A stretch of 63,023 nucleotides of DNA from Branchiostoma floridae (lineage: Eukaryota > Chordata > Leptocardii > Amphioxiformes > Branchiostomatidae): NCBI RefSeq assembly GCF_000003815.2, contig NC_049990.1:17663213-17726235 (forward strand), written 5' to 3'. This document shows, piece by piece, positions 44,801-49,405 of this stretch (positions within the stretch are counted from its first letter, which is position 1; every line of letters starts with the position of its first letter). The notes under the pieces were generated by a model, which did not search any database, was not told the DNA's origin, and worked only from the letters and a program-made list of their open reading frames with translations. Position numbers and translations under genes: made by a program.

Positions 44801-46848
44801 TCTGGTTCACCTTAGTTCATTTTCAACTATGCATAGAATAATTCTTAGTAATGCATAAATTAATTCCTAATTATGAATAGATTAATTGATAAACATGAAC
44901 ACATTTGCATAAATGTACACCTCATTAATAAATTTGCATCGCATGACTAAATCAATATCCTTGATGAATTTGTATATCATGAATAGATTTTCACCCCATG
45001 CATATATTTGCATCTCATTTGCATGAATTCGTCTAGTTCACCCTTATTACTACTACGGGTAATTAGTTATGCATATATCAGACTGAATAGATAAAGACAA
45101 AAGCTCTCCTTTTGTTTTATTTTTCTCCATGAGGGCAGAATACAATGTAGTCTATTTTGTGATACATCAATAAGCATCAATAAAGATATGGTAGGAAAAT
45201 TTACTTTTTGAATTAGAGTACATTTAAGACACAATAACTACCCATTTTGTACTTTACCCTTGCCAGTATATGCTGATAATAGGCCATGTAACGCTTACAT
45301 TGTTGCAGCCCTTTTTAGCTGCCTTCAGGTCGAACAAGGCAACGATTAAACACCTGTACATTTCGTAAATATTAGGAACCGATAAATCGAAATTATCCTG
45401 ATAACTGTGAGGCCCATGCAACGGAATGCAAGAAATATGATGTGGCATACACGGCCAATCGCAGCAGCTATTGCGAGTCAGGAGGTTATTAGCCCCGCCA
45501 ACTAAATTATCCAAGATGGCGGCAGAGCCGGTCACGACGATTCCACGCTCCGGCTGAGATAACCCCAGTTATTTGGGGTTTCGATTGGAGACGCACACCC
45601 TAAAGTCTAGCGACCAGCTCTACCAGGAAATTATCCTGAAGCAAAATAACTGTAAATAGGGTGAGAGGATATTCCTTCAGCTACAAGACCAACTGACTTT
45701 TGATCCTTCAACGTCTCTAATTTTAAGAAATTAGAGGGGCAAAACATTATTTTCATGTCAAAAATAATGCACAAAATTGGGCATTTTGGCATTAAAAAAC
45801 CACATGAAGAAGATTTTTCCGGGCAACTGATACTGATACTGTCAGAAAGAGGAAAACCTAGAGAATAATCCAGCCAATTATAAAGAAAATTCTAATACTA
45901 CATTTTTTTTAATCATCCACGGCGCGCGGCATTGCAACTTAACACAGCGCTTCAGAGGTCAATCTAGGTCACGGGCCTATTTACCTTTAAGGCGCAAGAG
46001 TATACGGTAATGAGAGCTGGGCCAAAACACAATTCAAAGCACCCATCCTGAAAAAAAGGAATAGCCATGACAGCGAACAAATTGCATTTTTCCCATGAAA
46101 GTGTTTAGCCCCGAACTAACCCGAGCCAAAAAAAGGAGAATATCCCAAGTTTTGATATGATTCTATACTGGGTAGATTTTCTATAATGGGTGGATTTTAG
46201 TCAAACCTTTGGTTCTGTTTGGCGAGAAGGTCTTTTATCTAAAATGAACAAACTCGGTATAGGAGGCAAATTCTCATGACCATAAAAGAGATGTACTCTA
46301 AAACTACAAATTGTCTAAAAACAAACAGTGGTCCAATCGATACATTTGTAACCCACTGGGGTTCCACACGGCTGTAATCTGGGTCCAACATTGTTTAACT
46401 TATTCATTAGCGACAGTCAAAATTTGATCATTCTTGCTGTAACCTGTATGAATGTACCTTGTCTATTACATGCTGATGATTTAGAGATTTTCGCAGAGTC
46501 ACAACGTGGCTTACAATCGTCTTTGTCTAGATTAGTACTGTAAATCCCCGAGGGTTGGTTAAAAATCTGCAGCTGCTCTTCCACAGACTTTGTTCAGTGT
46601 CACTCACGAAAAGTAGTGGTGGCTACCTGAAACATATGGCCGTTTCCAAAATCATAATTCAAACCATCCCCGTAAATATTTTGCGCGCTAAGGAAGTGGG
46701 TGGGCTGGCATCTGTGATTATATTTAGAAACTGTTAAAATGGTGCTTTCCTTACCTACATCCCCCTGGCCAGACGTAACCGGACCGACGGTCACTTGGGC
46801 TGACAACAACGGTAAGACTCCGACCACAATGATGAGCAGCACCACCAT
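6420..46848 (-). CDS. CCP-like/SRCR-like/ZP-domain transmembrane protein (whole gene, 17 exons)
   Basis: The coding exons, 5' to 3' on the minus strand, are 46848-46755, 41562-41281, 17713-17288, 15909-15628, 13771-13502, 13405-12950, 12118-11852, 11391-10912, 10330-10039, 9570-9097, 8862-8684, 8481-8392, 8269-8084, 7721-7597, 7498-7399, 6958-6793 and 6574-6420. They encode about 1440 residues: signal peptide (1-18), alternating CCP-like and SRCR-like modules (about 32-1107), ZP domain (about 1108-1375), an RTRR furin-type site, a membrane helix and a short basic tail. All introns between modules are phase 1, and the ZP introns have matching phases. By analogy with SRCR-ZP proteins such as DMBT1/gp340 it may be a secreted or apical, polymer-forming recognition protein; this is inference. 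Oddities: one extra base in the exon at 10039-10330, two GC donor sites, and a 23.6-kb intron filled with mobile elements. The link of the first two exons to the rest rests on module order and phase only. Confidence 0.75.
6793..6958 (-). CDS. ZP gene exon 16: end of ZP domain and furin-type site
   Basis: The exon begins VYLHCDVLLC and continues NATDPNSRCAQGC, the typical C-terminal cysteine cluster of ZP domains. A consensus furin-type cleavage site RTRR follows about nine residues later. The acceptor is AAACAG, the donor is G|GTAAGC in phase 1. Cleavage here is expected from the family, not shown. Confidence 0.9.
7399..7498 (-). CDS. ZP gene exon 15: ZP-C core strand
   Basis: A 100-base exon that joins exons 14 and 16 in phase (2 in, 0 out). 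The acceptor is TTTCTCGACAG and the donor is ATG|GTAACG. It encodes CATLPTLQFYPSPG followed by RWRFGFQTFAF, a good match to the ZP-C segment that always precedes the VYLHC cluster. It is too short to show up as a long open frame and was found by looking for the missing piece between its neighbours. Confidence 0.85.
7597..7721 (-). CDS. ZP gene exon 14
   Basis: The acceptor is TATATTTTAG, the donor GG|GTCAGT is in phase 2. It encodes MLHVQIQVDSSD, LQVFPLTCVATP and ends IVDG, matching the ZP-C start where one conserved cysteine follows a hydrophobic strand. It reads directly into exon 15. Confidence 0.85.
7910..7922 (+). promoter_or_regulatory. Perfect DR1 nuclear-receptor-type site in a ZP intron
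   Basis: The sequence is AGGTCAAAGGTCA, two AGGTCA half-sites spaced by one base, with a third overlapping half-site just before. DR1 elements are bound by RXR heterodimers, HNF4 and COUP-TF in animals. It lies in the intron between ZP exons 13 and 14. Functional use is not shown and chance or a repeat origin is possible. Confidence 0.35.
8084..8269 (-). CDS. ZP gene exon 13
   Basis: A phase 0-0 exon of 62 codons between the acceptor TTATAAAG and donor GAG|GTTTAA. It begins VPLECHLPRN (one ZP cysteine) and holds FRISMELFRTNAF near the ZP-N to ZP-C linker. The donor is weak but fits the phase of its neighbours. Confidence 0.8.
8392..8481 (-). CDS. ZP gene exon 12
   Basis: A phase 0-0 exon of 30 codons: acceptor TCATCTCCAG, donor AAG|GTTTGT. 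It encodes ITPTEIIYRNLL and SNSEIIWQQVTK, the conserved ZP-N segment after the third cysteine. Confidence 0.85.
8684..8862 (-). CDS. ZP gene exon 11: start of ZP-N domain
   Basis: It encodes DINIHVTCTSDYMEASF, then a segment with APHCKAEEN and ends LGECGTSRE: the first three ZP cysteines. Two acceptors six bases apart (start at 8862 or 8868) keep the frame. Two GTAAGT donors also occur; the one at 8684 is in phase with exon 12, the one 21 bases further is not. Confidence 0.85.
9097..9570 (-). CDS. ZP gene exon 10: SRCR-like module 4
   Basis: A phase 1-1 exon of 158 codons. It starts GPYNSSTILMD, then VRLVGGEFYGCVELYD, WADLACRSLGFEAGLAT, LPQWEGATLHDAID and ends with a CLAC motif. The RLVGG, GCVEL and ACRxLGF blocks resemble SRCR domains, but the usual WGTVCDDGW and final VxC parts are altered and the last cysteines form CLAC. 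It lacks the TNETNG lead-in found in the other three copies, having DQSKT instead. Confidence 0.85.
9735..9895. mobile_element. Palindromic MITE in the intron between CCP 5 and SRCR 4
   Basis: A roughly 30-base arm (AACACGGTGTATTCCGCATCAC type) recurs inverted at the other end (GTGATACGGAATACACCGTGTT), with a GC-rich centre. The flanking GATAAA and TTTATC also mirror. It has no coding capacity and no clear target duplication. Confidence 0.75.
10039..10330 (-). pseudogene. ZP gene exon 9: CCP-like module 5, with a 1-base frameshift
   Basis: It begins DWRPCGDFPWDTDD like the other CCP-like exons and ends KPVCL with donor G|GTAAGG. The exon is 292 bases whereas the other modules are multiples of three. 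The first part reads in one frame to TTDRPP; the remainder (LVLQGRCRVTCP, LVGPPYS, AYYCDAGNYTWMG) needs a shift at a run of six G on the plus strand (about 10212-10217). With five G the module would be open. Unshifted, the frame stops at 10188. I treat it as a homopolymer error or a real disabling allele; the rest of the gene shows no other break. Confidence 0.75.
10912..11391 (-). CDS. ZP gene exon 8: SRCR-like module 3
   Basis: A phase 1-1 exon of 160 codons (acceptor CCAACACAG, donor G|GTACTG). It has TNETNGIRLMGGEFFGCVEL, WANLACRNLGFNTGLAT, LPEWEGATLYDAID and a CLAC ending. Six cysteines are visible: one each in GCVEL, LACRN, EPCPY and SFCHK, and two in CLAC. Confidence 0.85.
11852..12118 (-). 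CDS. ZP gene exon 7: CCP-like module 4
   Basis: A phase 1-1 exon of 89 codons with DWRPCGDFPWHKDD, VDCDYTYS, HGRCTVTC, LVGPPYSGD, TYYCNVGNSTWMG and EPICL. Six cysteines, with the YYC...W...P.C ending of CCP domains. Donor G|GTAAGG. Confidence 0.85.
12950..13405 (-). CDS. ZP gene exon 6: SRCR-like module 2
   Basis: A phase 1-1 exon of 152 codons. It starts GRYDLFTTKTNETNGIRLVG and has YGCVLLYDDVTQQWGPV, WADLACRNLGFSAGLAT, LPQWEGATLHDAIDR and CLACAG. Acceptor TTCGACACAG, donor G|GTATAC. Confidence 0.85.
13502..13771 (-). CDS. ZP gene exon 5: CCP-like module 3
   Basis: A phase 1-1 exon of 90 codons: DWRPCGDFPWNKDD, IDCDYTYSS, QGRCNVSCPDGAD, LVGPPYFGEFG, AYYCNLNNNTWMG, EPVCL. Donor G|GTGAGC. 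It follows CCP-like module 2 directly, without the SRCR-like module that usually lies between. Confidence 0.85.
14381..14606. mobile_element. MITE with inverted ends, member 1
   Basis: The block GCTAGTTCACCTTTATCCG at the left is mirrored by CGGATAAAGGTGAACTAGC at the right, with an inner ATATCCGTTG/CAACGGATAT pair. A related, more degenerate pair of ends lies at 59918-60125. It lies in the intron where an SRCR-like module would be expected (13772-15627). The surrounding sequence has several TAACAAACGTTAC blocks (14930, 15172, 15330). Confidence 0.65.
15628..15909 (-). CDS. ZP gene exon 4: CCP-like module 2
   Basis: A phase 1-1 exon of 94 codons: DWRPCGDFPWDTDG, VDCDYTYSK, QGRCAVTSACP, LVGPPYSDYY, AYYCDVSSGSWLG, EPVCQ. 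To keep phase 1 the donor must be G|GCAAGG, a GC rather than GT donor. Confidence 0.8.
16088..16225 (+). repeat. Dispersed repeat, copy A
   Basis: It shares CTAGAGTTC(C/G)ACGAA, CACCAAATAATCATGCCTTT and TGCATGAACGTG-type blocks with 20262-20390. The copies are in the same orientation and diverged. No coding capacity. The sequence up to about 17040 looks like more of the same low-information repeat with many CCCCT/ACCAAATATCATG words. Confidence 0.55.
17288..17713 (-). CDS. ZP gene exon 3: SRCR-like module 1
   Basis: A phase 1-1 exon of 142 codons: DRYDLFTTRTNETNGIRLLG, YGCVELFDDITQQWGPI, WADLACRNLGFEAALAT, LPQWKGATLHDAIDR, CLACAGQ. The phase-compatible donor is G|GCACGT, again a GC donor; the nearby GT is out of phase. 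It is separated from its upstream CCP exon by 23.6 kb. Confidence 0.8.
18175..19502. mobile_element. Foldback-like element, 1.3 kb, 5-bp target duplication
   Basis: The ends CAGGGGTGCC(T)AAGCATTTG and its inverse CAAATGCTTGGGCACCCCTG are perfect at the tips. They are flanked by ATGCT at 18170-18174 and 19503-19507. The arms (about 170-200 bp) contain repeated GATTCGTGCGAAT-like palindromes separated by TATCACATAAT and TTTCGCATAGTG words. The centre (about 18345-19290) has no gene I can see. CAG tips are seen in several DNA-transposon superfamilies, but a 5-bp duplication does not fit hAT. Confidence 0.8.
19741..20198. mobile_element. Inverted-repeat element, about 0.46 kb
   Basis: About 110 bp at 19741-19855 is repeated in inverse at 20085-20198, including AGCTAAG(A/G)GCACAAC, CGTGCCAAAA and GGGCAATCTTTTG blocks and the palindrome-rich GATCCGTAAGTGGTAAGTAC. 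The interior is GTACG rich. No ORF. Confidence 0.7.
20262..20395 (+). repeat. Dispersed repeat, copy B
   Basis: Related to 16088-16225 (shared AACTAGAGTTCGACGAACAC and CCAAATAATCATGCCTTTG-type words). It lies just outside the left end of the large foldback-like element. It has an additional CTT microsatellite at 20322-20336. Confidence 0.55.
20484..20669 (+). promoter_or_regulatory. Array of DR1-type AGGTCA direct repeats in the left arm
   Basis: AGGTCAGAGGTCA or a one-base variant occurs at 20484-20496, 20523-20535, 20565-20577 and 20657-20669, with weaker copies between and after. This spacing (one base) is the DR1 form recognised by several nuclear receptors. The inverse copies are in the right arm (29070-29085 and 29955-30175). 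In the element they are subterminal repeats and could serve its own transposition protein. Confidence 0.5.
20981..21995. mobile_element. Nested DNA element in the left arm, about 1 kb
   Basis: It starts GGTGTGACAGCGGGGGG and ends with the inverse CGCTATCACACC, and its ends carry GGGGCGAGATC tracts. The right arm of the host element lacks it: there the flanks CTTTACGCCGG and AACCTTTTTCTTTATC are nearly adjacent. No ORF or clear duplication is seen. Confidence 0.7.
22265..22640 (-). repeat. CTCCGGAG array in the left arm (inverted)
   Basis: Eight or more TGCTCCGGAGTA blocks separated by AAACAA spacers, with the CTATACGTGTTGC and GTACGTACGAA(C/T)ATATACCATC parts of the unit. It is the inverse of the arrays at 975-1580 and 27530-28680. 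Confidence 0.85.
22656..26633 (-). mobile_element. Full-length RTE-like LINE with 11-bp target duplication
   Basis: The element is bounded by ACCATCTATGT at 22645-22655 and at 26634-26644. Its 5' end is at 26633. A 5' leader of about 680 bases holds an open stretch (26252-26638) often seen before this type of ORF. The single ORF runs 25956-22711. The 3' end carries GTCTCACGAGACGAC, a small inverted repeat, and no long A tail. It is inserted into the foldback-like element, about 20 bases before the zinc finger codons. Confidence 0.9.
22711..25956 (-). CDS. LINE endonuclease-reverse transcriptase polyprotein
   Basis: 1081 residues, uninterrupted. The N-terminal part (about 25-265) is an APE-type endonuclease with TWNVRTM, LQETRI, LGDFNARVG and the DTDHSLV (D-x-x-x-H like) motif. 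The reverse transcriptase (about 515-830) has SGKAPGQDGIPAEVLK, FRGISLLS, FRAGRSTTD, FVDLTKAFDTV, GVKQGCVLAPTLF and the catalytic FADD. The C-terminal part has LRWLGHVSRMDD and RPRGRPK, and a last C2H2-type finger (CTSCGRAC...HQRHC, about 1052-1073). The overall plan resembles RTE-type LINEs; clade assignment is by eye. All key residues are present and the frame is open, so the copy could be recent and competent. It reads on the same strand as the host ZP gene, inside its intron. Confidence 0.9.
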   Translation of the reverse strand: MGIDQKSNDRCKTVPVTKNRKKYLRIGTWNVRTMLPGLDNMDIRHGEIRKTALIDEELEKLQMDIVALQETRIAENGCLREANFTFYWKGLEANQPRWHGVGFAVRNTLVQSITTPVGTSERLMSLRLNSAGGYVNFINAYAPTLTSSGELKDNFYGVLSQVYTSIPQGEQLYILGDFNARVGRDYDTWSVPLGHFGVGKMNENGQRLLEFCSERDLVITNTVFGVKECQRVSWCHPRSKHWHQLDLVITRKKHMNTVKVTRSFHSADCDTDHSLVASRVEITHKRIHRRRPEARPKVNAMVAKEPERKKTFAREFSRRMQECATGDTVDELWHTLSKNIYDSAAASCGKKRQAGKDWVEAHAGSLLPLFDAKRKAMFEHKTNPSQATLDRLRHTRSEAQRESRKCANRYWTDLCSSIQSASDRGDSGTMHSLMKVALGPRVSKTAPLKSKEGEVITDRSKQLERWVEHYSELYSNEIPEKPGLDEALPDFPELTELDGMPEESELLEALSALPSGKAPGQDGIPAEVLKENKEVVLPHLYDLLRQCWEKGMIPHEMRNAKIVTLYKNKGDRGDCNSFRGISLLSITGKAIARIVRKRLQTLAERVLPESQCGFRAGRSTTDMIFTLRQLQEKCREQCMPLYIAFVDLTKAFDTVCRSALYKVLKSIGCPPKLLQLVISFHEDMKACIQFDGSTSDCFDVRNGVKQGCVLAPTLFSIYFSVLLRCAFGGNQDGVYIRSRSDGSLFNLARLRAKSKTVELLCRELLFADDAALTAHEETTLQGLLDNLSRACDLFCLTISVKKTEVIGQGTAIPPSITLHGNPLRTVPKFTYLGSVATSTNSLDEEINVRIGRAAASFGKLSKRAWENQKLTRKTKVQIYNTCVLPTLLYGSETWTVYSRQEKRLNSFHMRCLRRILNTKWQDRITNEEVLRQAGIPSLFETLRRNRLRWLGHVSRMDDTRLPKRVLYGELSVGSRPRGRPKLRYKDVCKATLQDFSICTKNWESVATDRSRWRAAVHTGMERYRAARERQVREARQRKKKGEGSNTGEVFTCTSCGRACRAKIGLISHQRHCQARTVTSND
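26645..27283 (+). CDS. Element-encoded C2H2 zinc-finger/acidic protein (copy 2, 5' end cut by LINE)
   Basis: About 212 codons continue to the TAA stop at 27281-27283 and match the ORF at 106-735 along their length. The finger reads CKVCDREF...H...H. The acidic middle has GSEDGDSMASQDEE, two residues longer than copy 1, and the C-terminal part has AGKNYLIEF, one residue shorter. Both are in-frame changes. The LINE lies immediately upstream, so the original start is displaced. The frame happens to run back into the LINE leader to an ATG at 26528, which would give an artificial fusion. No catalytic domain is recognised. Confidence 0.6.
   Translation, partial: AHVVNHCKVCDREFDRAFNLDRHLERKHRYKSGVASGEVVVDAETGSYRECDVFDDSDVSSEQDTDTVGSEDGDSMASQDEESVSDAESVMGSEQGDSTEETDSDQSGSESDTGTDVSSGTVSSDESERTGYDSGYHSGDKEEWTLYRDWSIALPHQPGDFPQRVIKQTKRAGKNYLIEFAALPRYSNEVVHSKNWVLQQTLMKKYVYLVLK
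27530..28180 (+). repeat. CTCCGGAG array in the right arm
   Basis: Four diverged units of about 180-190 bp with ACTCCGGAGCA blocks and TACGTACATGACAAATATAC spacers. Another part of the array follows at 28545-28680 after a 350-bp interruption. It mirrors 22265-22640 but has more units. Confidence 0.85.
28188..28540 (-). mobile_element. Possible retroelement tail inserted in the right arm
   Basis: This stretch interrupts the CTCCGGAG array and has no counterpart in the left arm. On the minus strand, near 28200-28270, it reads as a short frame with SVTDEG, SGFYPKRLTVSK words like the ends of Penelope-like element ORFs; I am not certain of this. It also has a GAAGACAATTTGGAT repeat (about 28375-28430) and a TTAGCTCCTG...CAGGAGCTAA small inverted repeat (28485-28515). 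Confidence 0.35.
29088..29895 (-). mobile_element. 5'-truncated LINE fragment in the right arm
   Basis: An open stretch of 180 residues (29814-29272), continuing without a start to about 29890, matches the C-terminal part of jockey/CR1-type reverse transcriptases: GLGFILDKYLTLQEQV, ASRRLHFLRLL, LVRPVLEYGHVL, RVQQRALRII. The 3' end reads CAATAAAGGAAATGATGA, a tail typical of such LINEs. The left arm shows the empty site (ACAAGGAGCAGGTCAG), which confirms insertion. Confidence 0.8.
30239..31520. other. Intronic stretch between two foldback-like elements
   Basis: No exon of the ZP gene and no other gene is visible. It is AT-rich with scattered short frames lacking motifs. Confidence 0.45.
31560..31855 (+). 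repeat. 110-bp tandem repeats, left arm
   Basis: About 2.5 units containing CGTCGATAACGTCACGAAATT, GGCAAGCGCAGCCAGGGAT and GATCGCGCCGTCCATGTGTAC words. The open frames across it arise because 110-bp units cycle through frames without stops; they are not genes. Confidence 0.85.
31855..34590 (+). repeat. 158-bp satellite array, left arm
   Basis: About 17 units. GGTCTTGCCGCTACGAGGGT recurs at 33486, 33644 and 33802, giving a 158-bp period. Other constant words are GTACGGGACGACCTGGCCTTT, GATGTATTACATTATACAGA and CCCTGTAGTAGTGTAGTATT. Units in the middle (33400-34120) are nearly identical, those at the edges more diverged. Confidence 0.9.
34590..37320. other. Central segment of the 8.75-kb element, no gene recognised
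   Basis: AT-rich, single-copy within this window. Open frames do not exceed about 85 residues and show no domain. A transposase could be spliced or lost; I see no motif for one. Confidence 0.5.
37321..39620 (-). repeat. 158-bp satellite array, right arm (inverted)
   Basis: About 14 units, the reverse complement of the left array, with GTAGCGGCAAGACCTACTAC, AGGCCAGGTCGTCCCGTACA and TCTGTATAATGTAATACATC words. Units at 38320-39240 are nearly identical. Confidence 0.9.
39620..40250 (-). repeat. 110-bp tandem repeats, right arm (inverted)
   Basis: About six units at a 110-bp period, more than the left arm has. Words include AATTTCGTGACGTTATCGAC, GATGATGC(A/G)GCGTACACATGG and CGCGCGATCGGGCA-type blocks. 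Overlapping open frames on both strands are by-products. Confidence 0.9.
40559..41162. mobile_element. Small inverted-end element, about 0.6 kb
   Basis: The left end TAGGGTGGGTACCGGTACAG is mirrored by CTGTACCGGTACACACCCCTA at the right. Inside is a run of GGTCCAGGTTC-like words (40575-40655). A piece around 40785-40870 resembles, in inverse, intronic sequence at 9590-9665. No ORF. Confidence 0.5.
41281..41562 (-). CDS. ZP gene exon 2: CCP-like module 1
   Basis: A phase 1-1 exon of 94 codons: DWRPCGDFPWDNGD, VDCDYSYVE, RGRCTVTCPVGAD, LVGPPYSDYSG, AYYCNAGNSTWMG, EPVCL. Acceptor CCGTGTAG, donor G|GTAAGA. It is clearly the same module as those at 10-16 kb and in phase with both the signal exon and the next SRCR-like exon. 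Confidence 0.85.
41655..41915. repeat. Microsatellites: (AT)n, (GA)n, (TG)n
   Basis: (TA)n at 41657-41683, (GA)n at 41684-41770, (AT)n at 41821-41878, (GT)n at 41879-41896 and (AT)n again to 41916. Open frames of alternating Ile/Tyr here are artefacts. Confidence 0.95.
42640..43372 (+). pseudogene. LINE reverse transcriptase fragment (jockey/CR1-like)
   Basis: An N-terminal piece FCEELAPILTDSYK (from about 42646) and a longer piece from about 42703 lie in different frames, so one indel separates them. The longer one has WKEELVVPVPKTPKPKG, FRRISLTSCLCKVLE, HGFRRGRSTFSALIQ, VAFIDFSNAFDNIDH, GTPQGRILSPTLF and the catalytic YADD. It breaks off at about 43372, where the purine-rich satellite begins. 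There is no endonuclease part. It lies in the first intron of the ZP gene on the opposite strand. Confidence 0.8.
43375..44585 (+). repeat. Purine-rich satellite
   Basis: Roughly 1.2 kb of alternating words GTGCGAGAGAGGAAATAAA and GGTGGAGAGATAGGAAATAC, about 38-40 bp per pair. The first 100 bases are a variant (GCGCGGGGGATAAAATCGT). One strand is almost free of stop codons in all frames, giving false ORFs of up to 343 residues. Confidence 0.9.
44600..46355. other. Intron 1 sequence, no gene seen
   Basis: 44700-45075 is AT-rich with degenerate repeats of CATGAATAAATTTGCAT type. 45475-45540 has an AAGATGGCGGCAGAGCC stretch without a supported exon. The remainder is unremarkable. Confidence 0.45.
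46361..46543 (+). pseudogene. Short LINE reverse transcriptase remnant
   Basis: A 60-codon open piece reads VPHGCNLGPTLFNLFISD, then LLHADDLEIFAESQRGLQ and a stop. It matches the palm motifs (GVPQGxxLGP, YADD with Y changed to H) of LINE reverse transcriptases. No flanking parts are seen. Confidence 0.7.
46755..46848 (-). CDS. ZP gene exon 1: start codon and signal peptide
   Basis: The ATG at 46848 has a good context (GTCATGG). It encodes MVVLLIIVVGVLPLLSAQVT, a typical signal peptide likely cut after SA, then VGPVTSGQGDV. Donor G|GTAAGG in phase 1 suits the CCP-like exon at 41562. Assignment to this gene rests on phase, strand and position. Confidence 0.65.
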
Positions 46849-46918
46849 GACAGGAGCAAGTTTGCTACAGGACCAACATCTATCAGGCCTCTGAAGACTT
46901 GAGACAACTACGCCACTT

Positions 46919-46930
46919 GCTTATATTCTT
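46919..46930 (-). promoter_or_regulatory. TATA-like element of the ZP gene
   Basis: The minus strand reads AAGAATATAAGC about 75 bases upstream of the ATG at 46848. A start site about 30 bases downstream would give a 5' UTR near 45 bases. No further promoter evidence is visible. Confidence 0.3.
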
Positions 46931-46969
46931 TACCCAAAATCGACAAATAGTACAATTTATCTAATCATC

Positions 46970-47240
46970 ACACTGTTAATATTTGCGGCCTTTAGTTGTA
47001 TCTAATTACCGGTGGGTACGGATGACTTCAATTTGATCAACTGGCAACGACTGTTGATTTTTCCACATTAAAGCAAACAGCCGGCTGTAATATTTCATTG
47101 ATATGTCATTCACTATCGTTTAATAAAACATTGAAAAAGTCAAGGCCGGATGGTCTGACACAAAAATGCGTGAAAACTTTATATAAATAACCGCTTGCAT
47201 GCATGTATGCAGAAAATACGTGACCAGCTCTTATTGTAGA
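46970..47240. repeat. 270-bp direct duplication, left copy
   Basis: It is nearly the same as 49406-49680, with shared words GGATGACTTCAATTTGATCA and AGGCCGGATGGTCTGACAC. It differs by scattered substitutions and small indels. The L1-like LINE lies exactly between the two copies. It ends with CAGCTCTTATTGTAGA, followed directly by the LINE tail. Confidence 0.9.
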
Positions 47241-49405
47241 TTTTTTTTAATTCTTTTTTCAAAGCTTTATTCCTAAAACAAACAGTCAAAAAAAGAGAAT
47301 CTAAGCTACTGTACAGGGAGTAATTTAAAGTACTAGTGCCCACTATCGCATGAGTAAGAGTACATTTCTTAAGCACAATAGGTATTGCACATGGAAAAAT
47401 AATCTTCGTCTATACAAGCATTTCTCTCATGTACATATACAGGCTATTATGTATAACCACTATACACCACATGATTGCCACAATTGTCATGGAATAATTA
47501 TGATACATGTAGATGGTTACAAAAACAACAAGTTTTTATTTACAGTCAAGACTTTTTCTTTCATAGCAATGGATAGTTTACAGTATGTTACAACACACAT
47601 GATTTGAACTGTAGTTTATCTACTATGGGTTAAACATTTTTATGAGTAAGAGCATTTCATGAGTTTAAAGAACATTATTTAGTACTTAAGTACATAGAAG
47701 TAAAAATTACAGATCATGAAGTCTGTTTTTGATTTCACAATTGAAAAAGTTAGATAGGTTATGACCTGAAATGGGCAGTGGGCACTTCCTAGAAAAAATC
47801 CATGTTTTAAAGATAACCCACTTTGCTATAGATATCATTTGTATTCTTCTCTTCAGATTATTTTCGTTTATTGGCTGGTTTACCTTTCCTATCAACTCCT
47901 CAAAAGCAATACTGGGGTTACTGGGGCAAAACGATACAGATATATGTACCAAGTTTCACAGGTTAGTTAGCCTTTTTTATTCCAGAAACATATGTTTATA
48001 ATTGTCAACATGTCCACTGTCACATAATTTACAAATAGGATCAACTACTTGACCATCTTCATCTTGTATTTTCCATTTGTTTGATTAATCACCACATGGT
48101 AAAATTTGATGAAGTATTTTATAATTAAGTTCTGCTATTTGTGTTTCTTTACATCAAGTTGTGCCTAGCATTTTCCAAATCTTCTTCTAATTAAGAGAGC
48201 ACATATCAAAGTGTGTGTGCCATTTCTGTTGGCAGTTTAGAACTTTAAATATTTGTAACATAAGGTTTTGGTATATCACAGAAGTTTTTGAAAAAACTAG
48301 GGTTGATGTTTCTTACGTTTCTGTTTCGATACAACAATTTTACGGTATGGCCCTTTTTACAATGAGCAATTCACATATCTAGTTATGTTTCTTGTTACGT
48401 TTTCAGAACACCTCTGTGTCACTTATACAAGTACCATTTTGTAAAATATCCTGTATAAACAAAACCAGACATGATCCAATGTAGGTACAAGAGTGCCCCC
48501 CCCCCCCTGATACAATGTGCTTGTTTCCCCAGATAATCTGGTTTGTGTCACATTTGCTTTTAGCTTTGCACCATGCATAAACAACTTGCTTATAAAAGAT
48601 AGATATATATACATTATACAAATATTCGTCTTCAATGCATCTCATTTGAATCACCAAATTCAAGTCTATATCTAAGGAAGATAAGTAGTGTAAAGGGATA
48701 TATGTCTCCAAGAACCCTTACCATTAAGCAAACGTTTAACCCAAAAAGCCAAGAGAGCATCTTTAACATAATATATGTCCAGCATTCTTAATCCTCCTTG
48801 TTCATAGTTTCCAATAAGAGTTTTCCTTTCAATCCTGTCTTCTTTTCCGCTCCAGATAAAATCAAATAGGAGCTGAATTATCTCTTCCAATGAAGACGTA
48901 GGAATAGGCAGTATAGTCATTATAAATGTTAATTTTGTAACAGCAAGAGATTTGATAACAGTGATCTTTCCGTACAAAGTTAGATTTCTTTGACGCCAAG
49001 TATTAAGAATTAACCTTAATTTATCCTCCCAATTTAATTTGTGAAGACTTTTTCGACAGTGGCCAAAATACACCCCTAAAGATTTGATTGGTGATTGTGG
49101 ACACTCAATCCCTGCTATTTGTTTCTTTTCCTTTTTTTCCAAGGACCTACAAGCAATGCCTTTGTTTTGGTTCTATTTACTTTGAGACCAGAAACATCAG
49201 ACAATTTATCAATACATCCTAATGCTTCACCCAGTGACTCTTCGGTTGATAAAAAGAGAGTTGTGTCATCATTCACCTGACACAATTTGACCTCTTGACT
49301 TTCCACTTCGTTTCCTTTCACTTTGTCATTTGATTGTATAACATAAAACATAACTTCAGCAACAAATAGAAAGAGAAGGGCACTAAGTGGGCACCCTTGC
49401 CTAAT
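47241..49405 (-). mobile_element. 5'-truncated L1-like LINE
   Basis: On the minus strand the last 2.2 kb of a LINE is present. At 49351-49115 it encodes CQVNDDTTLFLST and SGLKVNRTKTKALL (palm motif and thumb), with D-D intact but a frameshift near 49130. Next, 49142-48672 has SLGVYFGHC, RNLTLYGKITVIKSL, LFDFIWSGKEDRIER and GGLRMLDI. Further down, decayed YKILHQILPCGD and CKLCDSGHVDNYKHMF (a CCHC-like ending) appear between stops around 47990-48130. The 3' end is A-rich (plus-strand T run at 47241-47248). This set is typical of L1/Tx1-type LINEs. It is inactive. Confidence 0.8.
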
